64,000 nucleotides of DNA from JBCCGL01 sp039029275 (GTDB lineage Bacteria; Pseudomonadota; Gammaproteobacteria; JBCCGL01). The stretch lies in contig JBCCGL010000001.1 in the NCBI GenBank assembly GCA_039029275.1, positions 186,001 through 250,000 on the forward strand, in the 5' to 3' direction. A model generated the notes under the pieces. The model was not told where the DNA came from. It saw only the letters and a list, made by a program, of their open reading frames with translations, and did no database searches. The stretch's first letter is position 1, and each line of letters begins with the position of its first letter. The position numbers were made by a program, and so were the translations under genes. Positions 53,130 through 61,815 of this stretch are shown here, one piece after another.

Positions 53130-53655
53130 CCCTTCTACTCCTCGCTTCGCTCAAACACAGACTCGTTTTAACCGTGATCTTCGTGCGTTACTCGCTTTCG
53201 GAATAAATCGGAGCGAAAGCACAGGGTACGATGTCATTTCCGCGCAGGCGGGAATCCATAAAGATCGGTTGTCACTGGATCCCCGCCTTCGCGGGGATGA
53301 CGAAATCAGGTCGCTCAGGGCAAACGATTCTATTCCTGTTCGTGCTGAGCTTGTCGAAGTACGACCACGGCAGGTACGGCCCTTCGACTGCTTGCTTTGC
53401 TCAAGCACAGATCCGCTTTATCCATGATCTTCGTGCGTTACTCGCTTTCGGAATAAACCAGAGCAAAGACACAATATCCAATGTCATTCCCGCGCAGGCG
53501 GGAATCCATAAAGATCGGTGGTCGCTGGATCCCCGCCTTCGCGGGGATGACGATGTCAGGTCGCTGAGGGCGAACGATTTGATTACCGTTCGTGCTGAGC
53601 TTGTCGAAGTACGAGCATGGCAGGTGCGACCCTTCGACTCCTCGCTGCGCGAGAA
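53130..53655. repeat. Tandem 250-bp repeat (two units plus a 26-bp start of a third)
   Basis: Units begin at 53130, 53380 and 53630, so the period is exactly 250 bases. Each unit begins CCCTTC(T/G)ACT, contains GATCTTCGTGCGTTACTCGC, then a pair of 26-base inverted arms (GTCATT(T/C)CCGCGCAGGCGGG... and the complementary ...CCCCGCCTTCGCGGGGATGAC). Towards the end is GTTCGTGCTGAGCTTGTCGA, a motif often seen interspersed in proteobacterial genomes. The palindromic part resembles dRS3-type ATTCCC-N8-GGGAAT elements. Units are diverged by point changes. Open frames here are by-products of the repeat. Confidence 0.85.
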
Positions 53656-53815
53656 CCTGGGCGATGGGCAATCGTGCGGGCGGCTAAATGGGCGCTTTGG
53701 GTTGCCGCTTCGGCCACGCTGGCTCTCCCGTGTTACAAAGTGTGTCGGGCATGTAACTTGTAAACACACACCGAGCTGCATTACTGTGATCACCGAAGGC
53801 TAAACAACTAATCGT

Positions 53816-54292
53816 ATGGATATCACCGAGTCAGCCGTGCAGAACGGTTCGAAAGAAATCAGTTACAGCCACCGTCAATGGGGTATCGAAATGACGGCGG
53901 TGATTTGCATGTGCGCGATGGCAGTGGTGGTCGCGGCTCCTTACCTGCCGGTTGAAGTTCCACACCATCCGATTGCCGCCTTACTACTCGTTATCGCGTG
54001 GTTATTTTCATCGCTTAAAATTTCTATTGAGGACGGTTACCTGCGCTGGCGATTTGGGCCAGGGCTGATTCGTGGTCAGGTCGCTGTTAGCGACATTCGT
54101 CACGCGCAACGCGTTCGTTTACGCTGGCACCGGGGTTGGGGCATTCGTCGAACCCGCACCGGCTGGCTGTACAACGTCACGGGGCGAAAAGCGGTACTGA
54201 TCAAATTGAAATCTGGCAAAAATTTCATTCTTGGTTGCGAGCAACCAGACGCGCTGGTTCGCGCGCTGCTGCAAAAATTTGCGGATAGCTGA
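53816..54292 (+). CDS. Membrane protein with PH-like C-terminal domain
   Basis: 158 residues with two hydrophobic segments (about 25-44 AVICMCAMAVVVAAPYL and 51-65 AALLLVIAWLFSSL). A basic, beta-rich C-terminal domain follows (DGYLRWRFGPGLIRGQVAVSDIRHAQRVRLRW and KAVLIKLKSGKNFILGCEQPDALVRAL), resembling bacterial PH-like domains that follow paired helices. Function unknown. It starts shortly after the tandem repeat. Confidence 0.65.
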   Translation: MDITESAVQNGSKEISYSHRQWGIEMTAVICMCAMAVVVAAPYLPVEVPHHPIAALLLVIAWLFSSLKISIEDGYLRWRFGPGLIRGQVAVSDIRHAQRVRLRWHRGWGIRRTRTGWLYNVTGRKAVLIKLKSGKNFILGCEQPDALVRALLQKFADS

Positions 54293-54392
54293 GCCAATAA
54301 AACCGCCATAAAATTCGCGTTTTGTCTACTAACGGACGCATTCACACATATTTGCCCCTAACACTTGAATCCAGCTGTGCCAGAATCGGGGT

Positions 54393-55016
54393 ATGGCGAG
54401 CGAACTGCGATCACCCAAAAAAGGCAGCGGTAGCACACTGCTGCTGGCTTGCGGGGCGCTTGCGCATGAGTTGATTGCCCTCAACAGAGCAAATCAATGG
54501 GAATGTTTCACCGTCGAATGCATTCCGGCCACTATCCACTGGTCGCCGGAAAAAATTCCCGACGCGGTACGCAACAAAATTCACTCCGCGCGCGAACGTT
54601 TCGAGAAAATCTATGTTCTGTTTGGCGATTGCGGCACCGCGGGTGAACTCGATAAAGTCCTTGAAGAGGAAAACGTCGAACGCATTCCCGGCCCGCATTG
54701 TTTTTCATTCCTGGCGGGAAACGATCATTTCGAGTCGATGTCAGAAGGCGACGGACTCAGCGCGTTTTATTTCACTGATTTTGTCGTCAAACACTTTGAC
54801 AAATTTATTTGGGAAGGCTTGTGGCTGGACAGGCATCCCGAACTTTTGGAAATGTATTTCGGAAACTACACGAAGGCGATTTACACCGCGCAGGTGAAAG
54901 ACGAAAAGCTCGAAGAAAAAGCGCGGCGGTGCGCGCAAAAAATGGGACTGGAATACGAATACAGATTTACCGGTTACGGGGATTTAGCTATACACTTGCA
55001 CACGGTGTCCTCTTAG
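54393..55016 (+). CDS. DUF1638 domain-containing protein
   Basis: 207 residues. LLACGALAHELIALNRAN is the DUF1638 start. FGDCGTAGELDKVLEEENVERIPGPHCFSFLAG and WEGLWLDRHPELLEMYFGNYTKAIY are conserved blocks with His and Cys residues that may bind a metal or cofactor. In other genomes this family often occurs beside corrinoid methyltransferase genes; none is visible here. It precedes the ATPase gene by 21 bases. Confidence 0.83.
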   Translation: MASELRSPKKGSGSTLLLACGALAHELIALNRANQWECFTVECIPATIHWSPEKIPDAVRNKIHSARERFEKIYVLFGDCGTAGELDKVLEEENVERIPGPHCFSFLAGNDHFESMSEGDGLSAFYFTDFVVKHFDKFIWEGLWLDRHPELLEMYFGNYTKAIYTAQVKDEKLEEKARRCAQKMGLEYEYRFTGYGDLAIHLHTVSS

Positions 55017-55037
55017 CATTCCCGCCAGAATTGCCAC

Positions 55038-56192
55038 ATGATTCAAACGATTGCCGTCGCCAACTATCGGTCGTTGCTTGACGTCAAAGTCCCGTTGGGA
55101 CAATTGAACCTGATTACCGGTTATAACGGCAGCGGCAAATCCAACCTCTACCGCGCCCTGCGATTACTCGCTGCGTGCGCACGCGATGGCGTGGTCAACG
55201 CGCTGGCGAGCGAAGGGGGTTTGCAGTCAACGTTCTGGGCCGGGCCAGAAACATTATCGCGCGCGATGAAACGCGGTGATGTTCCCGTCGAAGGTGGACC
55301 CCGAAAAAAACCGGTGCGATTAAAACTCGGTTTTTCGACCGATGAATTCAGTTATCTGATCGAACTCGGATTACCCGAACCGTCAAGCTCTGCGTTTTCA
55401 CTCGACCCGGAAATCAAACGCGAAGTTATCTGGACAGGCACGGTCTGCCGACCCGCGAGCACGTTGGTGGAGCGCAAAGGGCCTGTGGTCAGAATCCGAA
55501 ACGGTCGCAAGTGGGAAGTCGCGTCCCAGCATATCAACACCTTCGACAGTATTTTCAGTGAGCTTTCCGACCCGACGACTGCGCCGGAGATCTTCACGTT
55601 GCGCGAGCAACTGCGCAGCTGGCGTTTTTACGATCATTTTCGATCCGACTCGCAGGCACCCGCACGGCAGCCGCAGTTGGGCACGCGCACACCCGTGCTC
55701 GATCACGACGGCCGCGATTTTGCCGCCGCTCTGCAAACCATCCGCGAGATCGGCGATTCGTCCGCTCTGGATCACGCGGTCGACGATGCTTTTCCTGGCG
55801 CGCGAGTGGGTATAAACGCGCAAGCCGGCGGCAACTTTGAAGTCGAGTTTTATCAACACGGCCTGCTGCGACCGTTAAAGGGAGCAGAATTGTCAGACGG
55901 CACCTTGCGATACTTGTTGTGGGTCGCCGCGCTGCTGACTCCGCGCCCACCTGCTTTGATGGTACTGAACGAACCCGAAACCAGCCTGCACCCGGATTTG
56001 CTACCGGCGTTTTCGCGGCTTATCGAGCAAGTGTCGCGGCACTCGCAGGTTTGGGTCGTGTCGCACGCCAGCCGTTTAATCAATGCGTTGCAGGAATCTG
56101 ACAACTGCAACACAATTAAACTGCAAAAAGAAACCGGTCAAACAACGATTGACGGCCTCGACTTTTTAAGCGAACCGGCGTGGTCATGGTAA
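55038..56192 (+). CDS. RecF/SMC-like AAA ATPase (AAA_21 type)
   Basis: 384 residues. Walker A is GYNGSGKSNLYRAL at residues about 29-42. LSDGTLRYLLWVAALL is the signature and LMVLNEPETSLHPDLL the Walker B, with WVVSHASRLINAL the His switch. Overall the single-ATPase layout of the AAA_21 family, without an attached TOPRIM nuclease. Such ATPases often act in defence or repair pairs; no nuclease partner is seen. It overlaps the GGCT-like gene by a few bases. Confidence 0.85.
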   Translation: MIQTIAVANYRSLLDVKVPLGQLNLITGYNGSGKSNLYRALRLLAACARDGVVNALASEGGLQSTFWAGPETLSRAMKRGDVPVEGGPRKKPVRLKLGFSTDEFSYLIELGLPEPSSSAFSLDPEIKREVIWTGTVCRPASTLVERKGPVVRIRNGRKWEVASQHINTFDSIFSELSDPTTAPEIFTLREQLRSWRFYDHFRSDSQAPARQPQLGTRTPVLDHDGRDFAAALQTIREIGDSSALDHAVDDAFPGARVGINAQAGGNFEVEFYQHGLLRPLKGAELSDGTLRYLLWVAALLTPRPPALMVLNEPETSLHPDLLPAFSRLIEQVSRHSQVWVVSHASRLINALQESDNCNTIKLQKETGQTTIDGLDFLSEPAWSW

Positions 56193-56542
56193 CCAGCAAA
56201 CACGAGGAAAAATCCGAGAGTCTATTCGTCTACGGAACCCTCGCGCCCGGCTGCCCGAATGAGCACATCATGAACGATATCGGCGGCGAATGGATGCCGG
56301 CGACGGTGCGCGGAAGTCTACGACAAGCGGGCTGGGGCGCGGAGATGGGTTTTCCGGGAATCGATCTCGATGATCGTGGCGAAGAAATTGCGGGCTACAT
56401 CTTTACCTCGAACAATCTCGCAGACAATTGGAAAACACTCGATGATTTTGAAGGCGAGCAGTATTCACGCGTATTGACGACTGCGAGTCTTGACGGTGGA
56501 AAAATAATCGAAACGTGGATATACCAGCTACGCGGCGAATAA
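56186..56542 (+). CDS. Gamma-glutamylcyclotransferase-like protein
   Basis: 118 residues. FVYGTLAPGCPNEHI is the GGCT substrate loop and LDDFEGEQYSRVL carries the expected catalytic glutamate. Family members release 5-oxoproline from gamma-glutamyl compounds. That product would fit the hyuA-type oxoprolinase genes elsewhere in the window, but they are 34 kb away. The start overlaps the ATPase gene end, so the two are probably translated together. GTG at 56180 is an alternative start. Confidence 0.83.
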   Translation: MVTSKHEEKSESLFVYGTLAPGCPNEHIMNDIGGEWMPATVRGSLRQAGWGAEMGFPGIDLDDRGEEIAGYIFTSNNLADNWKTLDDFEGEQYSRVLTTASLDGGKIIETWIYQLRGE

Positions 56543-56616
56543 CACTCTGTCAAACACGCGATATCGCTGGCCCGACAATGTAAAATACGCGGTTCTTTCA
56601 TGCCGTCTTTTTTGAT

Positions 56617-57561
56617 GTGAATTCTGTTGTTGATATCACGCTGCCGGTTTTCGGCATCGCACTGCTCGGTTACTTCGCGACGCGTTTGAAATTTTTTTCC
56701 GCCGAAGCCGGAACCGGCCTCGCGCGTTTTGTGTTTGACTTCGCCATTCCCGCGCTGTTGGTCCGTACGTTCGCGAATGCCGATTTGCCGTCCGCCCTGC
56801 CGATCAACTACCTGCTGTCGTACTATATTCCCGTCGCACTTTTTTATGTGCTCGGCATGCTACTCGCCGCAAAAGTGTACGGGCGTCCGCTGGCGGGACA
56901 GGCAATCACAGGATTCTCGTGCTGTTACGGCAACGGAATTTTGCTCGGCCTACCGCTGGTGTTGCTCACTTTTGGTGACGAAGCGTCGATTCCGTATTTT
57001 ATTTTGCTATCGATGCATGCGTTAACGCTGTTCACGACTGTCACTGTGCTTTTGGAAGTCAGCCGCAATCGCGATGCAAACATTTTACGCAAAGTCGGTA
57101 ACGTACTGCTCGGCTTGCTCAAAAACCCGATTCTGATCGGGATTGTGTGCGGTATTGCGCTCAATCGCCTGCATATCGAAATCCCTACATCGATTGACAC
57201 AGCGCTGCGCTATTTTCAGAATGCGGTCGCCGCGTGCTCGCTTTTTGCACTTGGCGTGTCGATGACCCGCTATCGCATCGCCGGTCAGCTCACGCAATCG
57301 ATTGTTGTCACTATCACCAAAAACCTGGGGCTACCGCTAATCGTGTATCTTAGCTGCAGCATGGTGTTTGGCATGTCGGCTCACTGGACGTTCGTCGCAG
57401 TTTTGCTTGCCGCGCAACCGACCGGGGTGAACGCGTACATTTTTGCCGAGCGATACAACACCGCGCAGGCGCTGACGACCACGACCGTTTTTATCTCGAC
57501 CGCCTTATCGTTGATCACGCTGCCAACGCTTTTGTATTTACGCGAGTCAGGTGTTCTTTAG
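56617..57561 (+). CDS. AEC family transporter
   Basis: 314 residues with about ten membrane helices in the auxin-efflux-carrier arrangement. FVFDFAIPALLVRTFANADLP in the first half and NLGLPLIVYLSCSMVFG then LAAQPTGVNAYIFAERY in the second half are family marks. Such carriers in bacteria export or import small organic anions such as malate or malonate. The start is GTG at 56617; no strong ribosome site is seen. Confidence 0.85.
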   Translation: MNSVVDITLPVFGIALLGYFATRLKFFSAEAGTGLARFVFDFAIPALLVRTFANADLPSALPINYLLSYYIPVALFYVLGMLLAAKVYGRPLAGQAITGFSCCYGNGILLGLPLVLLTFGDEASIPYFILLSMHALTLFTTVTVLLEVSRNRDANILRKVGNVLLGLLKNPILIGIVCGIALNRLHIEIPTSIDTALRYFQNAVAACSLFALGVSMTRYRIAGQLTQSIVVTITKNLGLPLIVYLSCSMVFGMSAHWTFVAVLLAAQPTGVNAYIFAERYNTAQALTTTTVFISTALSLITLPTLLYLRESGVL

Positions 57562-57632
57562 TGCACCGATCCACCGTATCGTCCGTAGTCCCAATTAGTT
57601 AGTCTGTGTCGAGAACACGTAAAGTCCCATCT

Positions 57633-59474
57633 ATGTTTCGTTGGTTAGAAAATCTGGTAGACCCGCTTGAACCCGCCAAGGTCTCGCAACCCCCGGCGGA
57701 AACGGGCGAGTTCTTCCGCTTTTACCTTTGGCCGATGCGGCGATTGGTTCTTGTCACGCTGATTCTGGCGGGTATCGCCGCGTTCTCGGAAATCTATCTT
57801 TACGCGTTTCTGGGCGACATTGTCGATTGGCTCAGCGATGCCGAGCCGGATACATTTTTTGAGCAGTACTCGACGACGCTGATACTGATGACGATTGTCA
57901 TCGGCGTGATCCGCCCGCTTTCCACAATCGCAACGCGTGCCGTGATCAACCTGTCGCTATCGCCTGGCTTAACCAATACCGTGCGTTGGCAAAACTACCG
58001 CTACGTGCTTCGTCAGAGCCTGAATTTTTTCCAGAACGACTTTGCCGGTCGCGTCGCGCAAAAAGTGATGCAAACCGGCGCCTCGTTGCGCGAAGCGGTC
58101 ATCAGCGTAATCGACGGGATCTGGTTGTTGCTGATTTATCTGTTCGGAATTGTGTGGCTGTTTGCGGATATCGATGCACGGCTGCTGTGGCCGGTCGGTG
58201 TATGGGTGCTCGCCTACCTGATCGTTGTCTGGCGAATGGTACCGCCGGTGCGGGCAAAGTCTGCTGCTTTGTCGGAGGCAAACTCAACGTTTATCGGGCG
58301 CGTTGTTGACAGCTATACCAATATTCAATCGGTCAAACTGTTCGCACATGCAGAGCGCGAAGAAGAGTTCGTCGCCGAAAGCGTTGCGCGTCATACGCGC
58401 GCATTCCAGACATTAATGCGCGCGATAGTCGGCATGACGATCTCGCTGACTCTACTGAACACCGCATTGGTTATCGCCACCGCAGGTTTATCAATTTATC
58501 TGTGGCAACAGGGTGCGATTAGCGTCGGCGCGATTGCGATGGCGAACGCGCTGATTATTCGACTGAACCAAATGTCCGGATGGATTCTGCGCACGATTAC
58601 CTCGCTGTTTGAAAATATCGGCACTGTGCAAAACGGCATCGATACCGTTGCCGAAGACAACCTTGTACAGGACAAGCCCGGTGCGGGCGAATTGGATGTG
58701 AAGAAAGGTGACGTTATTTTTGATCGAGTCAACTTTACCTACGCGGATGACAACATTGTTATCCGGGATTTTTCGCTCGATGTAAAAGCGGGCGAGAAAG
58801 TGGGTTTGGTTGGTCGATCCGGCGCAGGCAAATCCACACTGGTCAATTTGCTCCTGCGTTTTTACGATCTTGATTCCGGTCGCATCACAATTGACGATCA
58901 GGACATCGCCAACGTCACGCAAAACAGCTTGCGCGAACAGATCGCGATGGTTACGCAAGATACCTCGCTACTGCACCGCTCGATACGCGACAACATCCGT
59001 TACGGTCGAATCGATGCGAGTGAAAAGGAAATCGCGCGTGCCGCGCAGTTAGCCGAGGCCGATGAATTCATCCCGACGCTTGTGGACCCACGCGGCCGAC
59101 GTGGTTTTGATGCGCACGTGGGTGAACGCGGTGTAAAACTGTCGGGAGGACAACGCCAGCGCATTGCCATCGCGCGAGTGATTCTTAAAGACGCACCGAT
59201 CCTGATTCTTGACGAGGCGACCTCGGCACTGGACTCAGAAGTCGAGCAAGCCATACAGCAGCAACTGCAGCAATTAATGGCGGGCAAAACAGTCATTGCG
59301 ATTGCACACCGCTTGTCGACTATAGCCGCGCTGGATCGACTGGTCGTAATCGATGAAGGGCGAATCGTTGAACAAGGGTCGCACCACGAACTGTTGCAAC
59401 AGAACGGGCTTTACGCGCAGCTATGGGCAAGACAATCCGGTGGGTTTCTTGGGGTGTCTAATAGTGCGGCGTGA
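57633..59474 (+). CDS. ABC exporter (fused permease-ATPase)
   Basis: 613 residues. Six membrane helices occupy about 20-330, followed by the ATPase domain with GRSGAGKSTLVNLLLRFYDL (Walker A), VKLSGGQRQRIAIARV (signature) and LILDEATSALDSEV (Walker B), and IAIAHRLSTIAALDRLVV (His loop). It is a homodimeric lipid or peptide exporter of the MsbA type. I chose ATG at 57633, as homologues start with MFRWLENLVDP; a GTG nine codons earlier is in frame. It is the last ordinary gene before the cassette array. Confidence 0.88.
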   Translation: MFRWLENLVDPLEPAKVSQPPAETGEFFRFYLWPMRRLVLVTLILAGIAAFSEIYLYAFLGDIVDWLSDAEPDTFFEQYSTTLILMTIVIGVIRPLSTIATRAVINLSLSPGLTNTVRWQNYRYVLRQSLNFFQNDFAGRVAQKVMQTGASLREAVISVIDGIWLLLIYLFGIVWLFADIDARLLWPVGVWVLAYLIVVWRMVPPVRAKSAALSEANSTFIGRVVDSYTNIQSVKLFAHAEREEEFVAESVARHTRAFQTLMRAIVGMTISLTLLNTALVIATAGLSIYLWQQGAISVGAIAMANALIIRLNQMSGWILRTITSLFENIGTVQNGIDTVAEDNLVQDKPGAGELDVKKGDVIFDRVNFTYADDNIVIRDFSLDVKAGEKVGLVGRSGAGKSTLVNLLLRFYDLDSGRITIDDQDIANVTQNSLREQIAMVTQDTSLLHRSIRDNIRYGRIDASEKEIARAAQLAEADEFIPTLVDPRGRRGFDAHVGERGVKLSGGQRQRIAIARVILKDAPILILDEATSALDSEVEQAIQQQLQQLMAGKTVIAIAHRLSTIAALDRLVVIDEGRIVEQGSHHELLQQNGLYAQLWARQSGGFLGVSNSAA

Positions 59475-59660
59475 AGTCGTTGAATAGTTTGCTCGATTGC
59501 CTATTCACCAAACGCGTGATAAAAGAGGGAACATAAAAAGGGAGCAACCCGCTACTGTTTTTTTGGAGATGTATTTTATGGGATTATTTTCTCTTTTCTT
59601 TCAACCACTTAGAATCCACGAATTTTCGGGTGAAAAAAACACTAGCCGCTCGATAATATT

Positions 59661-59699
59661 GTTAAACGCGCCAGCGGCGTGTTTAACACACTGTTAGGC
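59661..59699. other. attI-like or degenerate attC site at left end of the cassette array
   Basis: GTTAAACGCGCC-agc-GGCGTGTTTAAC forms a near-perfect palindrome (59661-59687), and a core GTTAGGC (59693-59699) follows after a 5-base gap. The pair GTTTAAC-acact-GTTAGGC looks like the L/R box pair of an attI core. The first cassette gene begins eight bases later. Confidence 0.5.
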
Positions 59700-59706
59700 A
59701 TTATTA

Positions 59707-60045
59707 ATGGGAAAGTATTCTGAGCTAGAAGAATTTGATTTGCTTGCAAAAGTAGAAGTGGTCAAAACGGAATTTTGTGGTCGTACACAGCCAATGTTTG
59801 ATGGTTATCGTGGGCAATTCTTCTGGCACATTAATGACGAACCCTGTACCGATTGGCTGGCGAGCTATATATTTGAGCATGGTGAGTTACATCCGGGTGC
59901 AAGTTCAAAATGCAAAATACAACTAGCTGGCACTATCAAGGAGTTGGGAGCTGGTAAATTCGAGAAAGGGGATCAATTCGCTATCCGCGAAGGTGCTCGT
60001 ATAGTGGCAATAGGTTCAATTCTCGAGGTAAAGCTAAATGCCTAA
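59707..60045 (+). CDS. Cassette protein 1, EF-Tu-like small barrel protein of unknown function
   Basis: 112 residues, all beta-rich, with FCGRTQPMFDGYRGQFFWHIN and a C-terminal GKFEKGDQFAIREGARIVAIGSILEV. That last stretch resembles the closing strands of EF-Tu domain II/III barrels. No catalytic motif is visible. Starts seven bases after GTTAGGC without a clear ribosome site, and its stop lies inside GCCTAAC of the next attC, as usual for integron cassettes. Confidence 0.65.
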   Translation: MGKYSELEEFDLLAKVEVVKTEFCGRTQPMFDGYRGQFFWHINDEPCTDWLASYIFEHGELHPGASSKCKIQLAGTIKELGAGKFEKGDQFAIREGARIVAIGSILEVKLNA

Positions 60046-60129
60046 CAAAAATGTCAAACACCGCTACATGCCTACGGCATTCCGCTGGACTCGCTCCTGC
60101 GTCGCTCGCCGTTTACATTGGCGTTAGCG
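60040..60129 (+). other. attC site after cassette 1
   Basis: R'' GCCTAAC (60040-60046) and R' GTTAGCG (60123-60129) flank a 90-base imperfect hairpin: AATGTCAAACACCGCT on the left pairs with AGCGACGAGCGGCAAATGTA-type sequence on the right. R'' is the exact complement of GTTAGGC before cassette 1, as expected for a circularised cassette. Confidence 0.8.
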
Positions 60130-60142
60130 TCATGGAATAATC

Positions 60143-60664
60143 ATGAAGATATTAATATCAACATTAACTTTGGTCTCTCTGTTTATTGCCACAACTGTAT
60201 TCGGAGCACCTTTGAGGCTAGAAACTCAATATAGCGTAATAGAACTACCAGACACCTGGGAAATAAAGGATTTATCTAGTGAAGCTATTTTAAACGGCCC
60301 AAAGAATGTGACGCTCAAAATCTCAGTCATCCGAATCACAGGTTTTAAAATTGCGAGTGGTGGTACTGAAGCTGATTGGAGAAGATCACGAAAAGAATTT
60401 GGAGCGCACGTTTTAAACAGAATTCAGAATGAGAGCAAAAGCTCCGATTTAAAAGTTGTTTCAAATTTAAAAGAAACAGAATCTCTATCTAGCTACCCTA
60501 TTTGGGAAATCAAAACAGAAACCAAAGACGGTTTAAGGTTTTTTTACTTATACGGTGTCGTAGGAAAGAAAGCAGTTATGAATATGGCGCTAGAAGGTAA
60601 AATTGGGAACGAGTCCACTTCTGCAGAGGTTTTAAGTGCCATTAATAATATTGAGTGGAAATGA
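60143..60664 (+). CDS. Cassette protein 2, exported protein of unknown function
   Basis: 173 residues. The signal peptide covers about 1-21 (ILISTLTLVSLFIATTVFG). The mature part is a mixed alpha/beta domain without a recognised motif: YSVIELPDTWEIKDLSSEAI then FYLYGVVGKKAVMNMALEG. The gene is AT-rich compared with the region to the left. Periplasmic or secreted. Flanked by two attC sites whose R'' and R' arms match (GTTAGCG before, CGCTAAC after), which supports a genuine mobile cassette. Confidence 0.65.
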   Translation: MKILISTLTLVSLFIATTVFGAPLRLETQYSVIELPDTWEIKDLSSEAILNGPKNVTLKISVIRITGFKIASGGTEADWRRSRKEFGAHVLNRIQNESKSSDLKVVSNLKETESLSSYPIWEIKTETKDGLRFFYLYGVVGKKAVMNMALEGKIGNESTSAEVLSAINNIEWK

Positions 60665-60732
60665 CGCTAACAAGCGCATGCAGTCGGACCGCCCTACGGT
60701 CGGCCGCTGATGCGGAGCGATAGACGCTAGGA
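60665..60732 (+). other. attC site after cassette 2
   Basis: R'' CGCTAAC (60665-60671), hairpin arms GCGCATGCAGTCGGACC and GGTCGGCCGCTGATGCG, and a degenerate R' (GCTAGGA, 60726-60732). R'' is the perfect complement of R' GTTAGCG at 60123. Confidence 0.75.
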
Positions 60733-60738
60733 GAGTTC

Positions 60739-61275
60739 ATGACAAGAGTTGCAATCTTAGGAAATGCAGGAGGAGGGAAAACCACTCTATGCAAATCCCT
60801 TAGTGCTGCGAAAAGTCTACCTGTGTATCAGCTCGATAAACTGCAATGGAATCCAGGGTGGGTTGCTACTCCAACAGATGTGTTCCATGCAAAGCACGAT
60901 GAACTTATAGCGAAAGATCGCTGGATTATTGATGGCGTTGCCACAATAGAATTCATCTCAGCTCGGCTAGAGGCTGCAGACACCATCATATTTGTCGATC
61001 ACCCATTGTGGGTACATTATTGGTGGGCAGCAAAGCGCCAATTCATGTGCCTATTTCGTCCACGCCCTGATTTTAATCCGGGCTGTCCTATGCTTCCGAA
61101 AACTTGGCAGCTAATAAAAATGATTTGGCACATTCATAAGTACCTTCGCCCAACGCTTTTAAAACTAATTTCAGAAAACGGTGCGGGTAAAAAAGTCTTT
61201 CATATAAAATCACCACAAGAATTAAGGCAATTTAAGTATGTGCATTGCGCCAATTATCTGTATCAAAACGCTTAA
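60739..61275 (+). CDS. Cassette protein 3, P-loop kinase (adenylate-kinase-like/topology modulation type)
   Basis: 178 residues. The P-loop GNAGGGKTT is at residues 8-16. IIDGVATIEF and DTIIFVDHPLWVHYWWAAKRQF are typical of small-molecule kinases related to shikimate/adenylate kinases and the so-called FlaR topology-modulation proteins. It should bind ATP and phosphorylate a small substrate. TAGGAG precedes the ATG. The stop TAA lies in the R'' of the next attC. Confidence 0.8.
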   Translation: MTRVAILGNAGGGKTTLCKSLSAAKSLPVYQLDKLQWNPGWVATPTDVFHAKHDELIAKDRWIIDGVATIEFISARLEAADTIIFVDHPLWVHYWWAAKRQFMCLFRPRPDFNPGCPMLPKTWQLIKMIWHIHKYLRPTLLKLISENGAGKKVFHIKSPQELRQFKYVHCANYLYQNA

Positions 61276-61358
61276 CAAGCACCTCAAAGTCGCCCACAAA
61301 AAGCGCGGGCTGGGATCTACGCGGCGTTGCCACTCGGCTCTGTAGCGAAGCGTTAGGC
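61270..61358 (+). other. attC site after cassette 3
   Basis: R'' GCTTAAC (61270-61276), R' GTTAGGC (61352-61358), length 89. The interior has imperfect complementary arms (AAGTCGCCCAC... and GCTCTGTAGCGAAGC). The R'' does not match the degenerate R' before cassette 3, so this cassette may have a recombination or decay history. Confidence 0.7.
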
Positions 61359-61376
61359 GTAAAGTATTCAACGCAC

Positions 61377-61739
61377 ATGAAAGAGAAAATAATCGAACTT
61401 GAAGAAAAACTTAGGATGGCAATGCTCAACTCTGATGTGTCGGAATTAGACGCATTGATATCGCCAGAGTTACTATTTACCAATCACGTTGGTGCTTTGC
61501 TGTCAAAGCAAGATGATCTGAAAGCACATGCCGATAAAGTATTTGAGTTTCAGTTGCTAGACCTATCCGAGTCACAAATACGAATACTAGAGAACTCCGC
61601 AGTCGTATCGGTTAAAGCTGAGATTCGTGGTTTCTACAACGGGCAGCCAGCTAATGGTCATTTCCGTTTTACTCGCGTCTGGTCAAATATCTCAGGTAAT
61701 TGGCAGGTAATCGCAGGGCATTCGAGTGTCATCGCCTAA
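61377..61739 (+). CDS. Cassette protein 4, SnoaL/NTF2-like (DUF4440) protein
   Basis: 120 residues. LEEKLRMAMLNSDVSELDALISPELLFTNHVGALLSKQDDLKAH is the DUF4440 start, ending in FRFTRVWSNISGNWQVIAGHSS. NTF2-like folds often act as small hydrolases, isomerases or ligand-binding proteins; none is assigned. The upstream frame runs through the attC, so the ATG at 61377, 18 bases after R', is chosen. GTTAGGC before and GCCTAAC after the gene are perfect complements. Confidence 0.8.
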   Translation: MKEKIIELEEKLRMAMLNSDVSELDALISPELLFTNHVGALLSKQDDLKAHADKVFEFQLLDLSESQIRILENSAVVSVKAEIRGFYNGQPANGHFRFTRVWSNISGNWQVIAGHSSVIA

Positions 61740-61790
61740 CAAGCCAAATCAGCGGACCTCCTACATTGATCGCTGCTTGAAGCGTTATGA
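61734..61790 (+). other. attC site after cassette 4
   Basis: R'' GCCTAAC (61734-61740), R' GTTATGA (61784-61790), length 57, the shortest here. Hairpin arms AAGCcaAATCAGCG and CGCTGcTTGAAGCG. R'' exactly complements the R' at 61352. Confidence 0.75.
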
Positions 61791-61815
61791 AAATTTCACT
61801 CAAGGGAGATAACAA

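Noticed and set aside
53151..53803. Long open frames across the tandem repeat (both strands)
   Set aside because: They are created by the repeat itself, have no domain signature, and change frame relation between units.
59578..59697. 39-codon frame before the cassette array with a GGAG site
   Set aside because: It reads through the palindrome and ends within GTTAGGC, has no recognisable motif, and might be only chance. Left out as a gene, noted at the array junction.
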